A DNA stretch of 64,000 nucleotides, taken from Pseudotabrizicola alkalilacus (GTDB taxonomy: Bacteria; Pseudomonadota; Alphaproteobacteria; Rhodobacterales; Rhodobacteraceae). A program made the translations under genes and the position numbers. The stretch lies in assembly GCF_003443995.1 (NCBI RefSeq), contig NZ_QWEY01000003.1:336858-400857 (forward strand), in the 5' to 3' direction. The notes under the pieces were generated by a model that saw nothing but the letters and a program-made list of their open reading frames with translations, did not search any database and had not been told where the DNA came from. How positions within the stretch are numbered: the first letter of the stretch is position 1; each line of letters begins with the position of its first letter. Positions 35,948 to 43,574 of the stretch are shown piece after piece.

Positions 35948-36936
35948 TGAACGCCCCCAACGCAGAACCGACCGCCGTTCACCCCGCCGCACTGGAGCGC
36001 GCCCAGTTTGTCGAGGGCGTTAAGAACTATGATCCCGGCTTGGGGGCATACAACTTCGCCAACCTCGGCGACCTGGTGCGCTTTGCTGATCTGATGGCCA
36101 AGGCCGACGTGATGCTGCCGAAGCACCTTCGCAATAAGCCTTCCATCTGTCTGGCCGTCGCAATGCGGGCAACGCACTGGAAGATGGACCCGTTTGCGCT
36201 GGCGGTCGAAACCTATCAGGCCAAGGATGACCAGCCGATCGCCTATCAGGCAAAGGTCTTTGTCGCGGCCCTGAAGAACTGCGCCGGCATCGAATTACAG
36301 TATCGGTTCGAAGGCGACTATCGCGTTGAGAACAAGCCAGCGCAATCGAGCAAGGGGAATGAAACCTCCAAACGCACCTCAACCGGCGACCGGAAGTGCA
36401 TCGCCTATGCCGAGGTGAACGGAAAGCTTCTCGAATACGAGACGCCGACGATCGACAACATCACGATCAAGAACTCCCCGCTCTGGCACAATGACCCTGA
36501 CCAGCAGCTTGCCTATTACGCGGGGCGCGGCTGGACCCGTCGCTACCGGCCGGGCGTCATCATGGGGGCCTATTCGGTCGATGAGGTCGAGGAAATGCGC
36601 CCCATCCGTGACGTGACCCCAGCGGAGGACCGCAGCAAGCGGGTGGATGGCTTTGCGGCCATCGCAACAAAAGCGCGGGCCGAGGGCGCACAGGACGCAG
36701 CCCAGGGCGCTGCGTATGACTCGGATGATGAGTCCGAGCAGGCGGGCGAATTGTTCCACTGGACGTATCGTCACGATCCCCTGAACGCCATCCCCGGATC
36801 AAAGGAATGGACCTGGGGCGAGGAAAGCGCCGCTGACCCGGAACAGACGCGCCGGGCCTGCCCGTTCGAGCAGGGCACGCAGGAGGCAGATGACTGGCTG
36901 GGCGGGTTTATCGGGAAGCGGAGGGCTATGGAATGA
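35947..36936 (+). CDS. recT: RecT-family single-strand annealing protein
   Basis: 329 residues. The core LPKHLRNKPSICLAVAMRATHWKMDPFALA followed by AYQAKVFVAALK and the central GDYR region is the RecT pattern. It anneals single strands during phage recombination, usually with a partner exonuclease. No exonuclease gene is present, and in the parent it may lie in the deleted segment. The C-terminus carries an acidic linker. ATGA overlap with the next gene. Confidence 0.9.
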   Translation: MNAPNAEPTAVHPAALERAQFVEGVKNYDPGLGAYNFANLGDLVRFADLMAKADVMLPKHLRNKPSICLAVAMRATHWKMDPFALAVETYQAKDDQPIAYQAKVFVAALKNCAGIELQYRFEGDYRVENKPAQSSKGNETSKRTSTGDRKCIAYAEVNGKLLEYETPTIDNITIKNSPLWHNDPDQQLAYYAGRGWTRRYRPGVIMGAYSVDEVEEMRPIRDVTPAEDRSKRVDGFAAIATKARAEGAQDAAQGAAYDSDDESEQAGELFHWTYRHDPLNAIPGSKEWTWGEESAADPEQTRRACPFEQGTQEADDWLGGFIGKRRAME

Positions 36937-37190
36937 AGCGCCTCACCTATCCGCAGGCCATGGCGCTGGCCGATGCGCTGGAGTGTCATCCCGAGATCGT
37001 CGCCACCAACGGCAAGACCGGCGAGATCCATCTGCTGCTGCCGAATTTCAGCGCGGATGACGCCACCGCCTTCATCGAGGTCTGCACCGGCGGGATGCAC
37101 ATCGAGCCGGCCAGCCTGATCATCACCAACGACACCGTGGAGGGATCAGACATGCCCTGCGCCCGCGTCGTCATCCACACGGAGAACTGA
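36933..37190 (+). CDS. Small phage protein, function unknown
   Basis: 85 residues starting MKRLTYPQAMALADAL. Alpha+beta pattern with no Cys cluster or membrane segment. Starts within the recT stop (ATGA). No family recognised; its place right after recT suggests a role with recombination. Confidence 0.6.
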   Translation: MKRLTYPQAMALADALECHPEIVATNGKTGEIHLLLPNFSADDATAFIEVCTGGMHIEPASLIITNDTVEGSDMPCARVVIHTEN

Positions 37191-37191
37191 C

Positions 37192-37371
37192 ATGCAGATG
37201 ACTATGGCAATTCTGGCGCTGGCCCTGTCGGCTGGCTTCATCTTCTGGGTGGGAGTGCTGTGCAACCTGCTGGGTGACAAAACTGGCCAGTGGCAGATGG
37301 GGCTCGCGATCCTGACCCTGACCTTTGCCGCCATCGCCTTTGCTTTCATGGCCGGGAGGGCTTGGCCATGA
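37192..37371 (+). CDS. Small two-helix membrane protein
   Basis: 59 residues with two hydrophobic segments (about 3-26 and 36-55) joined by GDKTGQWQ. It begins one base after the previous stop and ends in an ATGA overlap with the next gene, which supports real coding. Function unknown; an early membrane-acting phage peptide is possible. Confidence 0.6.
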   Translation: MQMTMAILALALSAGFIFWVGVLCNLLGDKTGQWQMGLAILTLTFAAIAFAFMAGRAWP

Positions 37372-37643
37372 GCGTGAGCCTGACGCCAGACGAAGCACGG
37401 GGCAAGCGCCTGTGCCCCAATGCGGCCCTGATCGGCACAGAGAAGACCCAGACGCCGTTCTGCCATGGACCTGCTTGCGGCGCATGGCGCTGGACGCTTG
37501 ATCAGGCTTACCGCGATGCGGTGAAGAAAGAAGCCGAGCGCACGGGCGAAAAGGGAAATCCGGTCAAAGCGGCCCAGACCGTTGCGGCCAAGCCGGTATC
37601 CTTCAATCTGCGGGGCCACTGCGGCTTGGGTGGCCAGCCGTGA
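37368..37643 (+). CDS. Small Cys-containing phage protein
   Basis: 91 residues from ATG at 37368. Cys residues in RLCPNA, FCHGPACGAWRW and GHCGLGG could form a metal site. ATGA overlap with the previous gene and GTGA with the next. No family recognised. Confidence 0.6.
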   Translation: MSVSLTPDEARGKRLCPNAALIGTEKTQTPFCHGPACGAWRWTLDQAYRDAVKKEAERTGEKGNPVKAAQTVAAKPVSFNLRGHCGLGGQP

Positions 37644-37921
37644 GCGGACTTAAAAAATCCACCTTTCTTCCCTGCCCAAGCTGCGGCGGAAACCTGAACC
37701 GATGCGTGGATTCGCGGCCATCCGCTGATGAGGCGGAATTGCGCGGGGTCAGGACCATTCGCCGCCGTAGGCTGTGTGATGGGTGCGGGGAGAGGGCCAC
37801 AACCTTCGAATATGTGGGAAACGACATGCCCGCCGCCCTGAACAAGCGGCAGATCGCCGCGCTTTCCGTGCCAGAGGTTCAGGCCTTGATCGGGAAACTG
37901 GTCGCGGAGGGTAAGCTATGA
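37640..37921 (+). CDS. NrdR-like zinc-ribbon protein
   Basis: 93 residues starting at GTG. CPSCGG, CVDSRP, RRRRLCDGCGERATTFE match the zinc-ribbon DNA-binding half of the ribonucleotide-reductase repressor NrdR, but the ATP-cone domain is absent. It may be a phage-encoded transcription factor for nucleotide metabolism, or use the fold for another target. Confidence 0.7.
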   Translation: MSGLKKSTFLPCPSCGGNLNRCVDSRPSADEAELRGVRTIRRRRLCDGCGERATTFEYVGNDMPAALNKRQIAALSVPEVQALIGKLVAEGKL

Positions 37922-38274
37922 GCCCCTATGTCCCGCCCGTGTTGCTGCCCAAGGTGCGCTCAACCGCGCTGATGGCATCCGCCGCCGGCATGCCGTGCAG
38001 CCTGCGCCTGCCGGGCATCTGCAACCACAACCCGGCGACAACAGTGATGTGCCACCTTCCCGGCATCGGGAAGAGCATAGCGTCGAAGGTATCGGATCTG
38101 CACACCGCATTCGGCTGTTCCGCCTGTCACACCGCGATCGACACCCTTGGCTGGGATCGGCGCGGGCTGTCCGCGGCGGTGGTGCTGGACGCCATCCTGC
38201 GCGGCCATGCCGAGACACAGGCCCGGCTGGTCGTCATGGGCATCATCAGAGTCAAAGGGGGAAAGCTGGTATGA
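37918..38274 (+). CDS. DUF1364-family putative HNH-like nuclease
   Basis: 118 residues. The pattern LRLPGICNHNPATTVMCHLPG then DLHTAFGCSACHTAID matches DUF1364 as I recall it, with paired Cys/His ligands typical of compact HNH/treble-clef nucleases. Phage relatives sit in recombination (nin-like) regions. ATGA overlaps on both sides. Confidence 0.75.
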   Translation: MSPYVPPVLLPKVRSTALMASAAGMPCSLRLPGICNHNPATTVMCHLPGIGKSIASKVSDLHTAFGCSACHTAIDTLGWDRRGLSAAVVLDAILRGHAETQARLVVMGIIRVKGGKLV

Positions 38275-38525
38275 ACCTCACCGGATACGACGCATGGAAG
38301 CTGTCACCGCCTGATGATCCGCCGAGTCCCGGCGACGAGGAAGGCCAGACCTGCAATCGCTTCTCTGAACCCGACGAGGACGCGCCGCGTGGCCACCGCG
38401 CCAAGCCCTGCCCTGGCACGATGGTCTTCAATGATGTGGAGGGCTGCAGCTGCCACATCAGCCCGCCGTGCGGCGCTTGTGTCAATAACCCCTTGGTTTG
38501 CGACACATGCGGAGAAGAGGCATGA
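38271..38525 (+). CDS. Cys-rich small phage protein
   Basis: 84 residues. The C-terminal third holds CSCH, CGAC and CDTCGEE, a probable two-zinc module. The N-terminus is acidic and Pro-rich. Coupled to both neighbours by ATGA overlaps. Unknown function. Confidence 0.55.
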   Translation: MNLTGYDAWKLSPPDDPPSPGDEEGQTCNRFSEPDEDAPRGHRAKPCPGTMVFNDVEGCSCHISPPCGACVNNPLVCDTCGEEA

Positions 38526-38710
38526 CCGACCCAGATGATCCTTTCAAGCCGCTGTCGGCCAAGATCCAGCCCAAGCGCCTGATCGCCAAGATGGCTGGGA
38601 CAGGGAAACCCCTGAGCGAAAAGCAGATGGCCGCCGCCGCCCGCCGGCATGGGCACAACGCCAAGAAGGTCAACACCAAGTATCCGAAGGGGAAGAAGCG
38701 CGATGGCTGA
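38522..38710 (+). CDS. Small basic phage protein
   Basis: 62 residues starting MTDPDDPFKPLS, with a basic C-terminal half (RRHGHNAKKVNTKYPKGKKRDG) that could bind nucleic acid. ATGA overlap upstream, eight-base overlap downstream. Unknown function. Confidence 0.55.
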   Translation: MTDPDDPFKPLSAKIQPKRLIAKMAGTGKPLSEKQMAAAARRHGHNAKKVNTKYPKGKKRDG

Positions 38711-38900
38711 GGCAACCCAAGACGAAAAATTCAAGGTCGCGACCCGTGAGGTCAAAATGCGCAAGCGCGTCTATCCTCGGTGGGTCGTAGATGGCCGGAT
38801 GAAGCAAGCGGATATGGATCGAGAAATCCGCGTCATGGAGGCCATCGCAGAGGATTACCGCCCGCAGGCCGGGTTGTTCGATGGAATCGGCAATGCCTGA
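38703..38900 (+). CDS. Small phage protein, function unknown
   Basis: 65 residues beginning MAEATQDEKFKVATREV. The central KMRKRVYPRWVVDGRM segment and the helical MDREIRVMEAIAEDY resemble small proteins found near RecT operons in alphaproteobacterial phages. Overlaps neighbours by eight bases at each end. Confidence 0.55.
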   Translation: MAEATQDEKFKVATREVKMRKRVYPRWVVDGRMKQADMDREIRVMEAIAEDYRPQAGLFDGIGNA

Positions 38901-39075
38901 CCGCAACCCCAACCCAGATGGCTTCACACCCGCGCTCATGGCGCTGTGCCGCGAGAACTGCGCCGCCTATGGCGACCCGCCATGCTGGATGCTGCCCGAA
39001 TTGGTAGGCGAGCATGACTGCGAGCAGATCACGCCCTGCGCAGACTGTCTGGCGGGAAAGGTGCTGGAACCATGA
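38893..39075 (+). CDS. Cys-rich small phage protein
   Basis: 60 residues from ATG at 38893 (MPDRNPNPDGFTP). Six Cys (CRENC, PPCW, HDCEQ, PCADC) suggest metal binding. An in-frame ATG at 38881 is an alternative, but 38893 gives the same eight-base overlap seen elsewhere in the chain. Confidence 0.5.
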   Translation: MPDRNPNPDGFTPALMALCRENCAAYGDPPCWMLPELVGEHDCEQITPCADCLAGKVLEP

Positions 39076-39398
39076 GCCGCCCTGTCACACCAGCCCGCCG
39101 CCGATGCACGATCTGCCACGGTTGGGGCTACATTCCCTGCGAATGCTGGCCCGGCGATTGCATCTGCGGGTTTGGCGACGAGGATTGCGAATACTGCGAA
39201 GACGGCTGGATCTACGACGATGAAGACGACGACGTAGATTGGCAAAGCCTCTTATTCGGAACCGGACAGCATCAGCCCAATCTCAAGGGTCTGATCACCA
39301 GCAACCGACGCGCACCTTGGGAGGATGATCCGGCGCCACCATCAAGGCAGGTTCGGCGGCAGGCAGAGCGCCTGGCAAAGAAAGGGCGCAGGCCATGA
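39072..39398 (+). CDS. DnaJ-zinc-finger-like Cys-rich phage protein
   Basis: 108 residues. CTICHGWGYIPCECW followed by CICGFGDEDCEYCEDGW gives four CxxC-like pairs as in the DnaJ central domain, then an acidic stretch (DDEDDDVDW) and a basic tail. It might bind DNA or a partner. ATGA overlaps on both sides. Confidence 0.6.
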   Translation: MSRPVTPARRRCTICHGWGYIPCECWPGDCICGFGDEDCEYCEDGWIYDDEDDDVDWQSLLFGTGQHQPNLKGLITSNRRAPWEDDPAPPSRQVRRQAERLAKKGRRP

Positions 39399-39625
39399 TC
39401 TCGAACGCAATTGAAGGCACCACTCGCCGCCTCGGCAAGTCGCAGGGCTACCACGGCCTTTGCGTCCGCGACGTGATCCACCCGCAGGGACCGGCCATGG
39501 TTTCCTCATGGCAACCCACCCCGGCCGAGGTCGAGCGCATCGCTGCCGGTGCGCCGGTCCTGCTGATGGTGCTTGGCACCGCCCACCCGCCCGTCATTCT
39601 CGAAGCTGGAGATATACCGACATGA
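39395..39625 (+). CDS. Small phage protein, function unknown
   Basis: 76 residues starting MISNAIEGTTRRLGKSQGY. A central segment VERIAAGAPVLLMVLGTAHPPVILEAG recalls short phage proteins that replace similar ones near regulatory genes. No domain recognised. ATGA overlap on both sides. Confidence 0.5.
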   Translation: MISNAIEGTTRRLGKSQGYHGLCVRDVIHPQGPAMVSSWQPTPAEVERIAAGAPVLLMVLGTAHPPVILEAGDIPT

Positions 39626-39879
39626 AAACGCTGATGATGCTCTTGGCCAAGCATGAGGCCCCGGTGATCTCGGCCGAAGTTTGCTGCAAGGAATACTTTC
39701 CGCCCCTGACGCTTCCGGTCTTCATGAAGAAGATCAATGCCGGCGAAATCCCCCTCCCCCTCATCCGCATGGAGCCCAGCCAGAAGGGCGCGAAGATGGT
39801 CCACCTGACCGACCTGGCCGAATACATCGACCAGAAGCGCGAGGCGGCCGCCAAAGAACTGAAAGCGATGGGGTCTTAG
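39622..39879 (+). CDS. Pyocin-activator PrtN-like protein
   Basis: 85 residues beginning MKTLMMLLAKHEAP. The AEVCCKEYFPPLTLPVFMKKINAGEIPLP region matches PrtN, the transcription activator of R/F pyocin genes in Pseudomonas, and VHLTDLAEYIDQKRE follows as a helix. Related proteins occur in many alphaproteobacterial prophages as excisionase-like DNA-binding factors. It could regulate the lost late genes or act in excision. Confidence 0.75.
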   Translation: MKTLMMLLAKHEAPVISAEVCCKEYFPPLTLPVFMKKINAGEIPLPLIRMEPSQKGAKMVHLTDLAEYIDQKREAAAKELKAMGS

Positions 39880-39880
39880 G

Positions 39881-40498
39881 ATGATGGACAAGGCGATGCT
39901 GCAATTCCATCTGGATAAGGCGACTGAGCAGATCCAGCAGGAGCATGAAGCTCTTCTGCACCTGTGCCGCAAACACGGCATGCCCGAGGGGATGGATCTG
40001 TGCATGAAGTGGCTGGATGAGACGCTGACCGCGCGGCAGGCCCGTGTGACCGATCTGGAGGCCGAGCGCGCAGCCCGCCACGCGAACCCGGCAGACTTCC
40101 GGTATTGGGAGGGCCGCTATCGGGATGAGAAAGCCCGTGTGGTGGACCTTGAGGCAGAGCTGGGCGGCCTACGGGACATGATCCAGAGCGCCGAGATTAT
40201 GACGGCAACCGGCGAGGGGCTGGACCCAGACGAGACGATCCGCCTGCACCTGATGTTCGGCGCAGCGCGTGGTGACCAACCTGTCACGACAGAACGGCTG
40301 TCCAAGGCGCTGATAGACGCCAATGCGCGCTTGATCGAGCAGGAGGGCCTGTTGCGCCGGGGGCCGGTTGCATACCGTGTCAGACTTTCTGGCGACGATC
40401 CAGAGGAATGGCAGCTTGTGCCGGCGTCCCGCGCTGTCGATTTTCTGGACCGCCCAACATTCGAGTGCCAGCCGCTGTATCTGGAACCGGGGCAATGA
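39881..40498 (+). CDS. Coiled-coil phage protein
   Basis: 205 residues. Two helical coiled regions (about 1-70 and 80-105) flank a conserved-looking core ending RVRLSGDDPEEWQLVPASRAVDFL. The start ATG is one base after the PrtN-like stop. No recognised family. Confidence 0.6.
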   Translation: MMDKAMLQFHLDKATEQIQQEHEALLHLCRKHGMPEGMDLCMKWLDETLTARQARVTDLEAERAARHANPADFRYWEGRYRDEKARVVDLEAELGGLRDMIQSAEIMTATGEGLDPDETIRLHLMFGAARGDQPVTTERLSKALIDANARLIEQEGLLRRGPVAYRVRLSGDDPEEWQLVPASRAVDFLDRPTFECQPLYLEPGQ

Positions 40499-40803
40499 AA
40501 TGGCTCAGCGATAATGAAACCTGGGAATCTCGCACCCTGCGCTGGCACCATCACTTTTGTTGGTTCCCGACCCCGACCGAGACCGGACACAAGGTTTGGC
40601 TGGAATGGGCTTGGCGACGCAGGCGGCCCACCTTCAACCAGAACTATTACTGGGAATACCTGACCTGCGACCCGGAAGACTGGCGACCGAGCCGGGACGA
40701 GACTGGCAAGCCACTCTGGTACGGAACTGGGACTATGTGGACAAGACCCCCGGAAGACTGGGGCATACCGAAAGGTCCGCCACCCCCGAAGCCGAAGGGA
40801 TGA
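40495..40803 (+). CDS. Trp-rich small phage protein
   Basis: 102 residues from ATG at 40495 (MKWLSDNETWESRTLRW). Unusually rich in Trp, Pro and Tyr (for example WLEWAWRRRRPTFNQNYYWEY), with a Pro-rich C-terminal tail. ATGA overlap with the previous gene. Last gene of the right-hand operon. Function unknown. Confidence 0.6.
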   Translation: MKWLSDNETWESRTLRWHHHFCWFPTPTETGHKVWLEWAWRRRRPTFNQNYYWEYLTCDPEDWRPSRDETGKPLWYGTGTMWTRPPEDWGIPKGPPPPKPKG

Positions 40804-40834
40804 GTGAATGACCATCCACCCTTGAAATCCTACA

Positions 40835-40863
40835 GCGGGCCTACAGGAAACTGTCAGGCCCGC
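40835..40863 (+). terminator. Strong hairpin after the right-hand prophage operon
   Basis: GCGGGCCT (from 40835) pairs with AGGCCCGC (to 40863); CAG/CTG extends the stem to a GAAA tetraloop with one bulge. No T-run follows. It lies 31 bases after the last gene and overlaps two CCTACA motifs that also occur near int, so it may instead belong to the attachment region. Confidence 0.5.
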
Positions 40864-40865
40864 AG

Positions 40866-40985
40866 TCACATGTAATTGCTGGGAAATTCGGAAACCGCAG
40901 ACCAATCCATCATCGGGGCGACCGAAAGACGGTGCGCCTGTGAAACGGGCGACTCCTTGGAAAGCAGGGGTTTATTCTCAGTCAC
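40866..40985 (-). pseudogene. dusA: Displaced host dusA 5' fragment
   Basis: From GTG at 40985 (or 40991) the minus strand reads TENKPLLSKESPVSQAHRLSVAPMMDW, then leaves dusA homology exactly at the 15-bp repeat and stops after twelve element codons. SVAPMMDW is the same motif as in the intact dusA at 28 kb, in the same codon phase. This is the original start of the host gene, separated from its body by the integrated prophage. It cannot make a functional enzyme. Confidence 0.8.
40902..40916. repeat. Right attachment core
   Basis: Exact 15-base copy of 28021-28035 (CCAATCCATCATCGG). Excision between the two would restore dusA with its own start codon and release a circle of about 12.9 kb. 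Confidence 0.85.
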
Positions 40986-40991
40986 CGACAC

Positions 40992-41254
40992 CGCGCATTC
41001 CCGTCTGTTCACGTCGTTTTCGTCTCGCCCGGTCGGGCATTTGCCCCATAACCCGCTCTACAAACCGGGCGCATACCACGGGACGCGATGTGCGAAAAGC
41101 GACATCCGACGGCACCACGCCACAGACCGGGCCGGGGATGCAAATTGCGTGGTTCACCACAGCGCAGACCGAGAGTAAAACCCCCGTAAATCGGGCAGTC
41201 AACCGGAACCGACACCCGTTTCTGCGCGGCTGGGCAACTGTTCTGGCGTGCCGG
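40992..41254. other. Non-coding stretch upstream of the ancestral dusA start
   Basis: Between the dusA fragment and the oxidase gene I see no gene. Several short open frames exist, but none has a ribosome binding site or recognisable product. The stretch presumably holds the ancestral dusA promoter, now idle, and the 3' flank of the oxidase gene. Confidence 0.5.
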
Positions 41255-42682
41255 TCACTGGCCCTGCAGACCCTCTGGCAGGTCGAAAACCCGCCGCCGG
41301 TTGAGGATCAACCGCGGATCCAGCGCAGTTTTGAGGGCGCGCATCGTCGCAATCTCTGCCGGGCTGCGTGACAGGTGCAGCCAGGGTTTCTTATCCATTC
41401 CAATGCCATGCTCTGCCGAGACAGACCCGCCATAGGCTGCGACCATCGCAAGCAGTTGCTCTGTCGCAGGCTCTTTCCGGGTAGTCTGAAAGACGTAGTG
41501 CAGGTTGCCGTCCCCCAGATGACCAAACCCCAGAAAGACGGTTCCGGGATCTATGGCAAGCAGCGCCGCCTGACTTTCACGAAGAAATGACGGTACGCGC
41601 CCCACGGGTACGCTGATGTCACCATTGGCGACGTTTGGCAGCGTCCGGACAAAATCTGCACAGCCGTCCCGCATGTCCCACAGCGCCTGAAATTCGCGCC
41701 GCGATTGTGAAACCACTGCGTCCAGCACACAATTCTCTTCGATAGCCGTCATCAGGGCTGTCTCGAAAACGTCCTGAGCCGTGAGGGCCAGCGGTCCGGC
41801 CTGAATCTCGGCCAGCACATAGACCTGCGCCTTTGTGCAAAGAGGCGGGGTTATCTGCAAATGGCCACAGACACCGTGATACGCTTCGGGCAACATGATT
41901 TCAAAGGCAGAGAGCATGCCGCCCATGGCCTTGCGTAGCCGCCTGAGCAGGTCCAGCGCGGCCTCGGCGGATGGCAGGGCAAGAAAGGCGTTGGCCTCGA
42001 CCACGGGCTGCGGATGCAGACGCAGCCGCGCGCGTGTCACCACGCCAAGAACGCCCTCACTGCCGACAAACAGTTGGGCAAGATCCGGCCCGGTATTATC
42101 TTTCTCGACATGTTTCATCGAGGTCAGGACGGTGCCATCAGCCAGCACCGCCTCCAGCCCTGCCACCTGCGCCCGGAACATGCCGTAGCGCATGACGCGG
42201 ATGCCGCCCGCATTGGTGGCAATGTTGCCGCCGATGGTCGCGCTGCCACGTGACCCGATATCCACCCCGAACATCAGGCCCGCGCGACTGGCGGCCTCTT
42301 GCACCAGTTGAAGCGGAACACCGGCCTGTGCCTCTATTGTGGCACTGTCAGGGTCAATCTGGCCCAAAGCAGTGAACCGCTCCAGCGACAGAACCGCCTC
42401 GCCTTCGAGAACGCGATGCGCGCCAGACAAGCCGGTGCGTCCGCCCTGCACAACCACGGGCTGGCGATACGCGTGACAGGCTGCCAACGCCGCTGCCATC
42501 TCGACCGTAGAAGAGGGACGCAATACGAAAAGGGGTTTGGCGGAACAACGGTCGCGCCGGTCTTCCTGATAGCGCGGGCTGATAGCGTCTCCTGTCAGCA
42601 CTGTCCCCGGCGGCAGTGTGCGGACAAGCCGGTCCAGAAGGGCGGCATCGGCTGCAGGCAACATGTTCCTGACATCAGTCAT
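41255..42682 (-). CDS. FAD-linked oxidase, GlcD / D-lactate dehydrogenase-like
   Basis: 475 residues from ATG at 42682. A PCMH-type FAD-binding domain (VVVQGGRTGLSGAH, GSRGSATIGGNIATNAGG, GSEGVLGVVTRA) is followed by the C-terminal oxidase domain with FGHLGDGNLHY and the HGIGMDKKPWL motif. The substrate is expected to be a 2-hydroxyacid such as glycolate, D-lactate or 2-hydroxyglutarate. No [4Fe-4S] partner gene is adjacent. Divergent from the FadR-type regulator, its probable controller. Confidence 0.9.
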   Translation of the reverse strand: MTDVRNMLPAADAALLDRLVRTLPPGTVLTGDAISPRYQEDRRDRCSAKPLFVLRPSSTVEMAAALAACHAYRQPVVVQGGRTGLSGAHRVLEGEAVLSLERFTALGQIDPDSATIEAQAGVPLQLVQEAASRAGLMFGVDIGSRGSATIGGNIATNAGGIRVMRYGMFRAQVAGLEAVLADGTVLTSMKHVEKDNTGPDLAQLFVGSEGVLGVVTRARLRLHPQPVVEANAFLALPSAEAALDLLRRLRKAMGGMLSAFEIMLPEAYHGVCGHLQITPPLCTKAQVYVLAEIQAGPLALTAQDVFETALMTAIEENCVLDAVVSQSRREFQALWDMRDGCADFVRTLPNVANGDISVPVGRVPSFLRESQAALLAIDPGTVFLGFGHLGDGNLHYVFQTTRKEPATEQLLAMVAAYGGSVSAEHGIGMDKKPWLHLSRSPAEIATMRALKTALDPRLILNRRRVFDLPEGLQGQ

Positions 42683-42748
42683 GATGGTGGCTTTCCTCGC
42701 TCCACACGTCAAAGCGACGGTACCTCCATTCATATATTTGTCAAACCT

Positions 42749-42776
42749 TTTACATTTGAGTTTCCGGTGCTAGGAT
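42749..42776 (+). promoter_or_regulatory. Candidate promoter of the FadR-type regulator gene
   Basis: TTTACA (42749-42754) and TAGGAT (42771-42776) are spaced by 16 bases, ahead of the ATG at 42804. The adjoining A/T-rich TTTGTCAAACC stretch (from about 42737) could be a FadR/GntR-type half-site shared with the divergent oxidase gene. Low-strength prediction. Confidence 0.35.
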
Positions 42777-42803
42777 AGGCAGCAACCAAAGGGATACTCT
42801 GGC

Positions 42804-43574
42804 ATGGCACTGCAATATGACGAGATCGTCCGCACCGGGCTGGCGCGGCAGGTGGCAGATCTGATCCGCACCGCCATTCTTGAAGGGAAGTTGCAGGTTG
42901 ATGAACGCCTGCCAAGCGAGGACGAACTGGCGAAGCGGTTTGGCATTTCGCGGCCAACGGTGCGGGAAGCGCTGAAAGTGCTGGCAGCGCAAAGTCTGAT
43001 CCGCGCGCGGCGCGGCCCGACGGGCGGAAATTTTGTAACTCGGCCTGACCCGGATGCTCTGGCGCGTTCGATCACCGATGCATCCACATTGCTGGTCGGC
43101 GTGGGCACCTTCGGTATAGACGAAATCATTGCTGCCCGCATCGAAACCGAGACCATCTGTTGCCGGCTGGCAGCAACCAACCGCACCGACGAGGATCTGG
43201 CCAGGTTGCGCGAAGAAATTGCGCTGCAGCGCGACGAAGCCCTGTCAGACACCGATTTTTGCGCGTCTGACGTGCGGTTTCACCGTGCAGTTGTCACCGC
43301 CACGGGCAACGGCCCGCTGTGGCTGATGATGCATGTTGTGATCGAAAGCTTTATTCCCGTGACCAACATGCTGATCTTTGGCGCGCAAGAGCGTCGGCGG
43401 ACCGTTGATGGCCATGCCAGTGTGGTGGATGCGATTGCTGCGCGCGACGCAGATCGCGCGACTTTGCACATGCGCAGGCATCTGAACGGGATGTGTGCCG
43501 TTGTAAATCAGGCATTGGATCAGCGGGTGGCGCGCGCAGTGCCGAAGAATGACCAAGGAGAACAAACCGGATGA
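42804..43574 (+). CDS. FadR/GntR-family transcriptional regulator (FCD domain)
   Basis: 256 residues. The N-terminal winged helix has LPSEDELAKRFGISRPTVREALKVLAAQSLI, the GntR signature. The C-terminal FCD domain provides candidate metal-binding residues in DVRFHRAV and the His in HASVVDAI and HMRRHL. Ligand is usually an organic acid. It overlaps the reductase gene by four bases (ATGA) and is divergent from the FAD oxidase, which makes both likely targets. Confidence 0.9.
   Translation: MALQYDEIVRTGLARQVADLIRTAILEGKLQVDERLPSEDELAKRFGISRPTVREALKVLAAQSLIRARRGPTGGNFVTRPDPDALARSITDASTLLVGVGTFGIDEIIAARIETETICCRLAATNRTDEDLARLREEIALQRDEALSDTDFCASDVRFHRAVVTATGNGPLWLMMHVVIESFIPVTNMLIFGAQERRRTVDGHASVVDAIAARDADRATLHMRRHLNGMCAVVNQALDQRVARAVPKNDQGEQTG

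Larger units (their letters stand above)
28021..40916. mobile_element. Defective dusA-integrated prophage, about 12.9 kb
   Basis: Bounded by the 15-bp direct repeats at 28021-28035 and 40902-40916. Contents: a tyrosine integrase at the left end; minus-strand lysis genes, tail-fibre genes and a truncated tail gene (29.3-35.2 kb); plus-strand early genes including recT and a PrtN-like activator (35.2-40.8 kb). No terminase, portal, capsid, major tail, CI-like repressor or replication initiator is present. The two halves abut at about 35,188 in a junction that truncates both flanking genes. It therefore looks like a deletion remnant of a tailed phage. Confidence 0.85.

Noticed and set aside
28021..40916. 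Gene transfer agent cluster
   Set aside because: No capsid, portal or terminase genes, while integrase and attachment repeats are present, which GTAs lack.
40978..41371. Several open frames between the prophage and the oxidase gene
   Set aside because: No ribosome site or recognisable product; they overlap the ancestral dusA leader or the oxidase gene.
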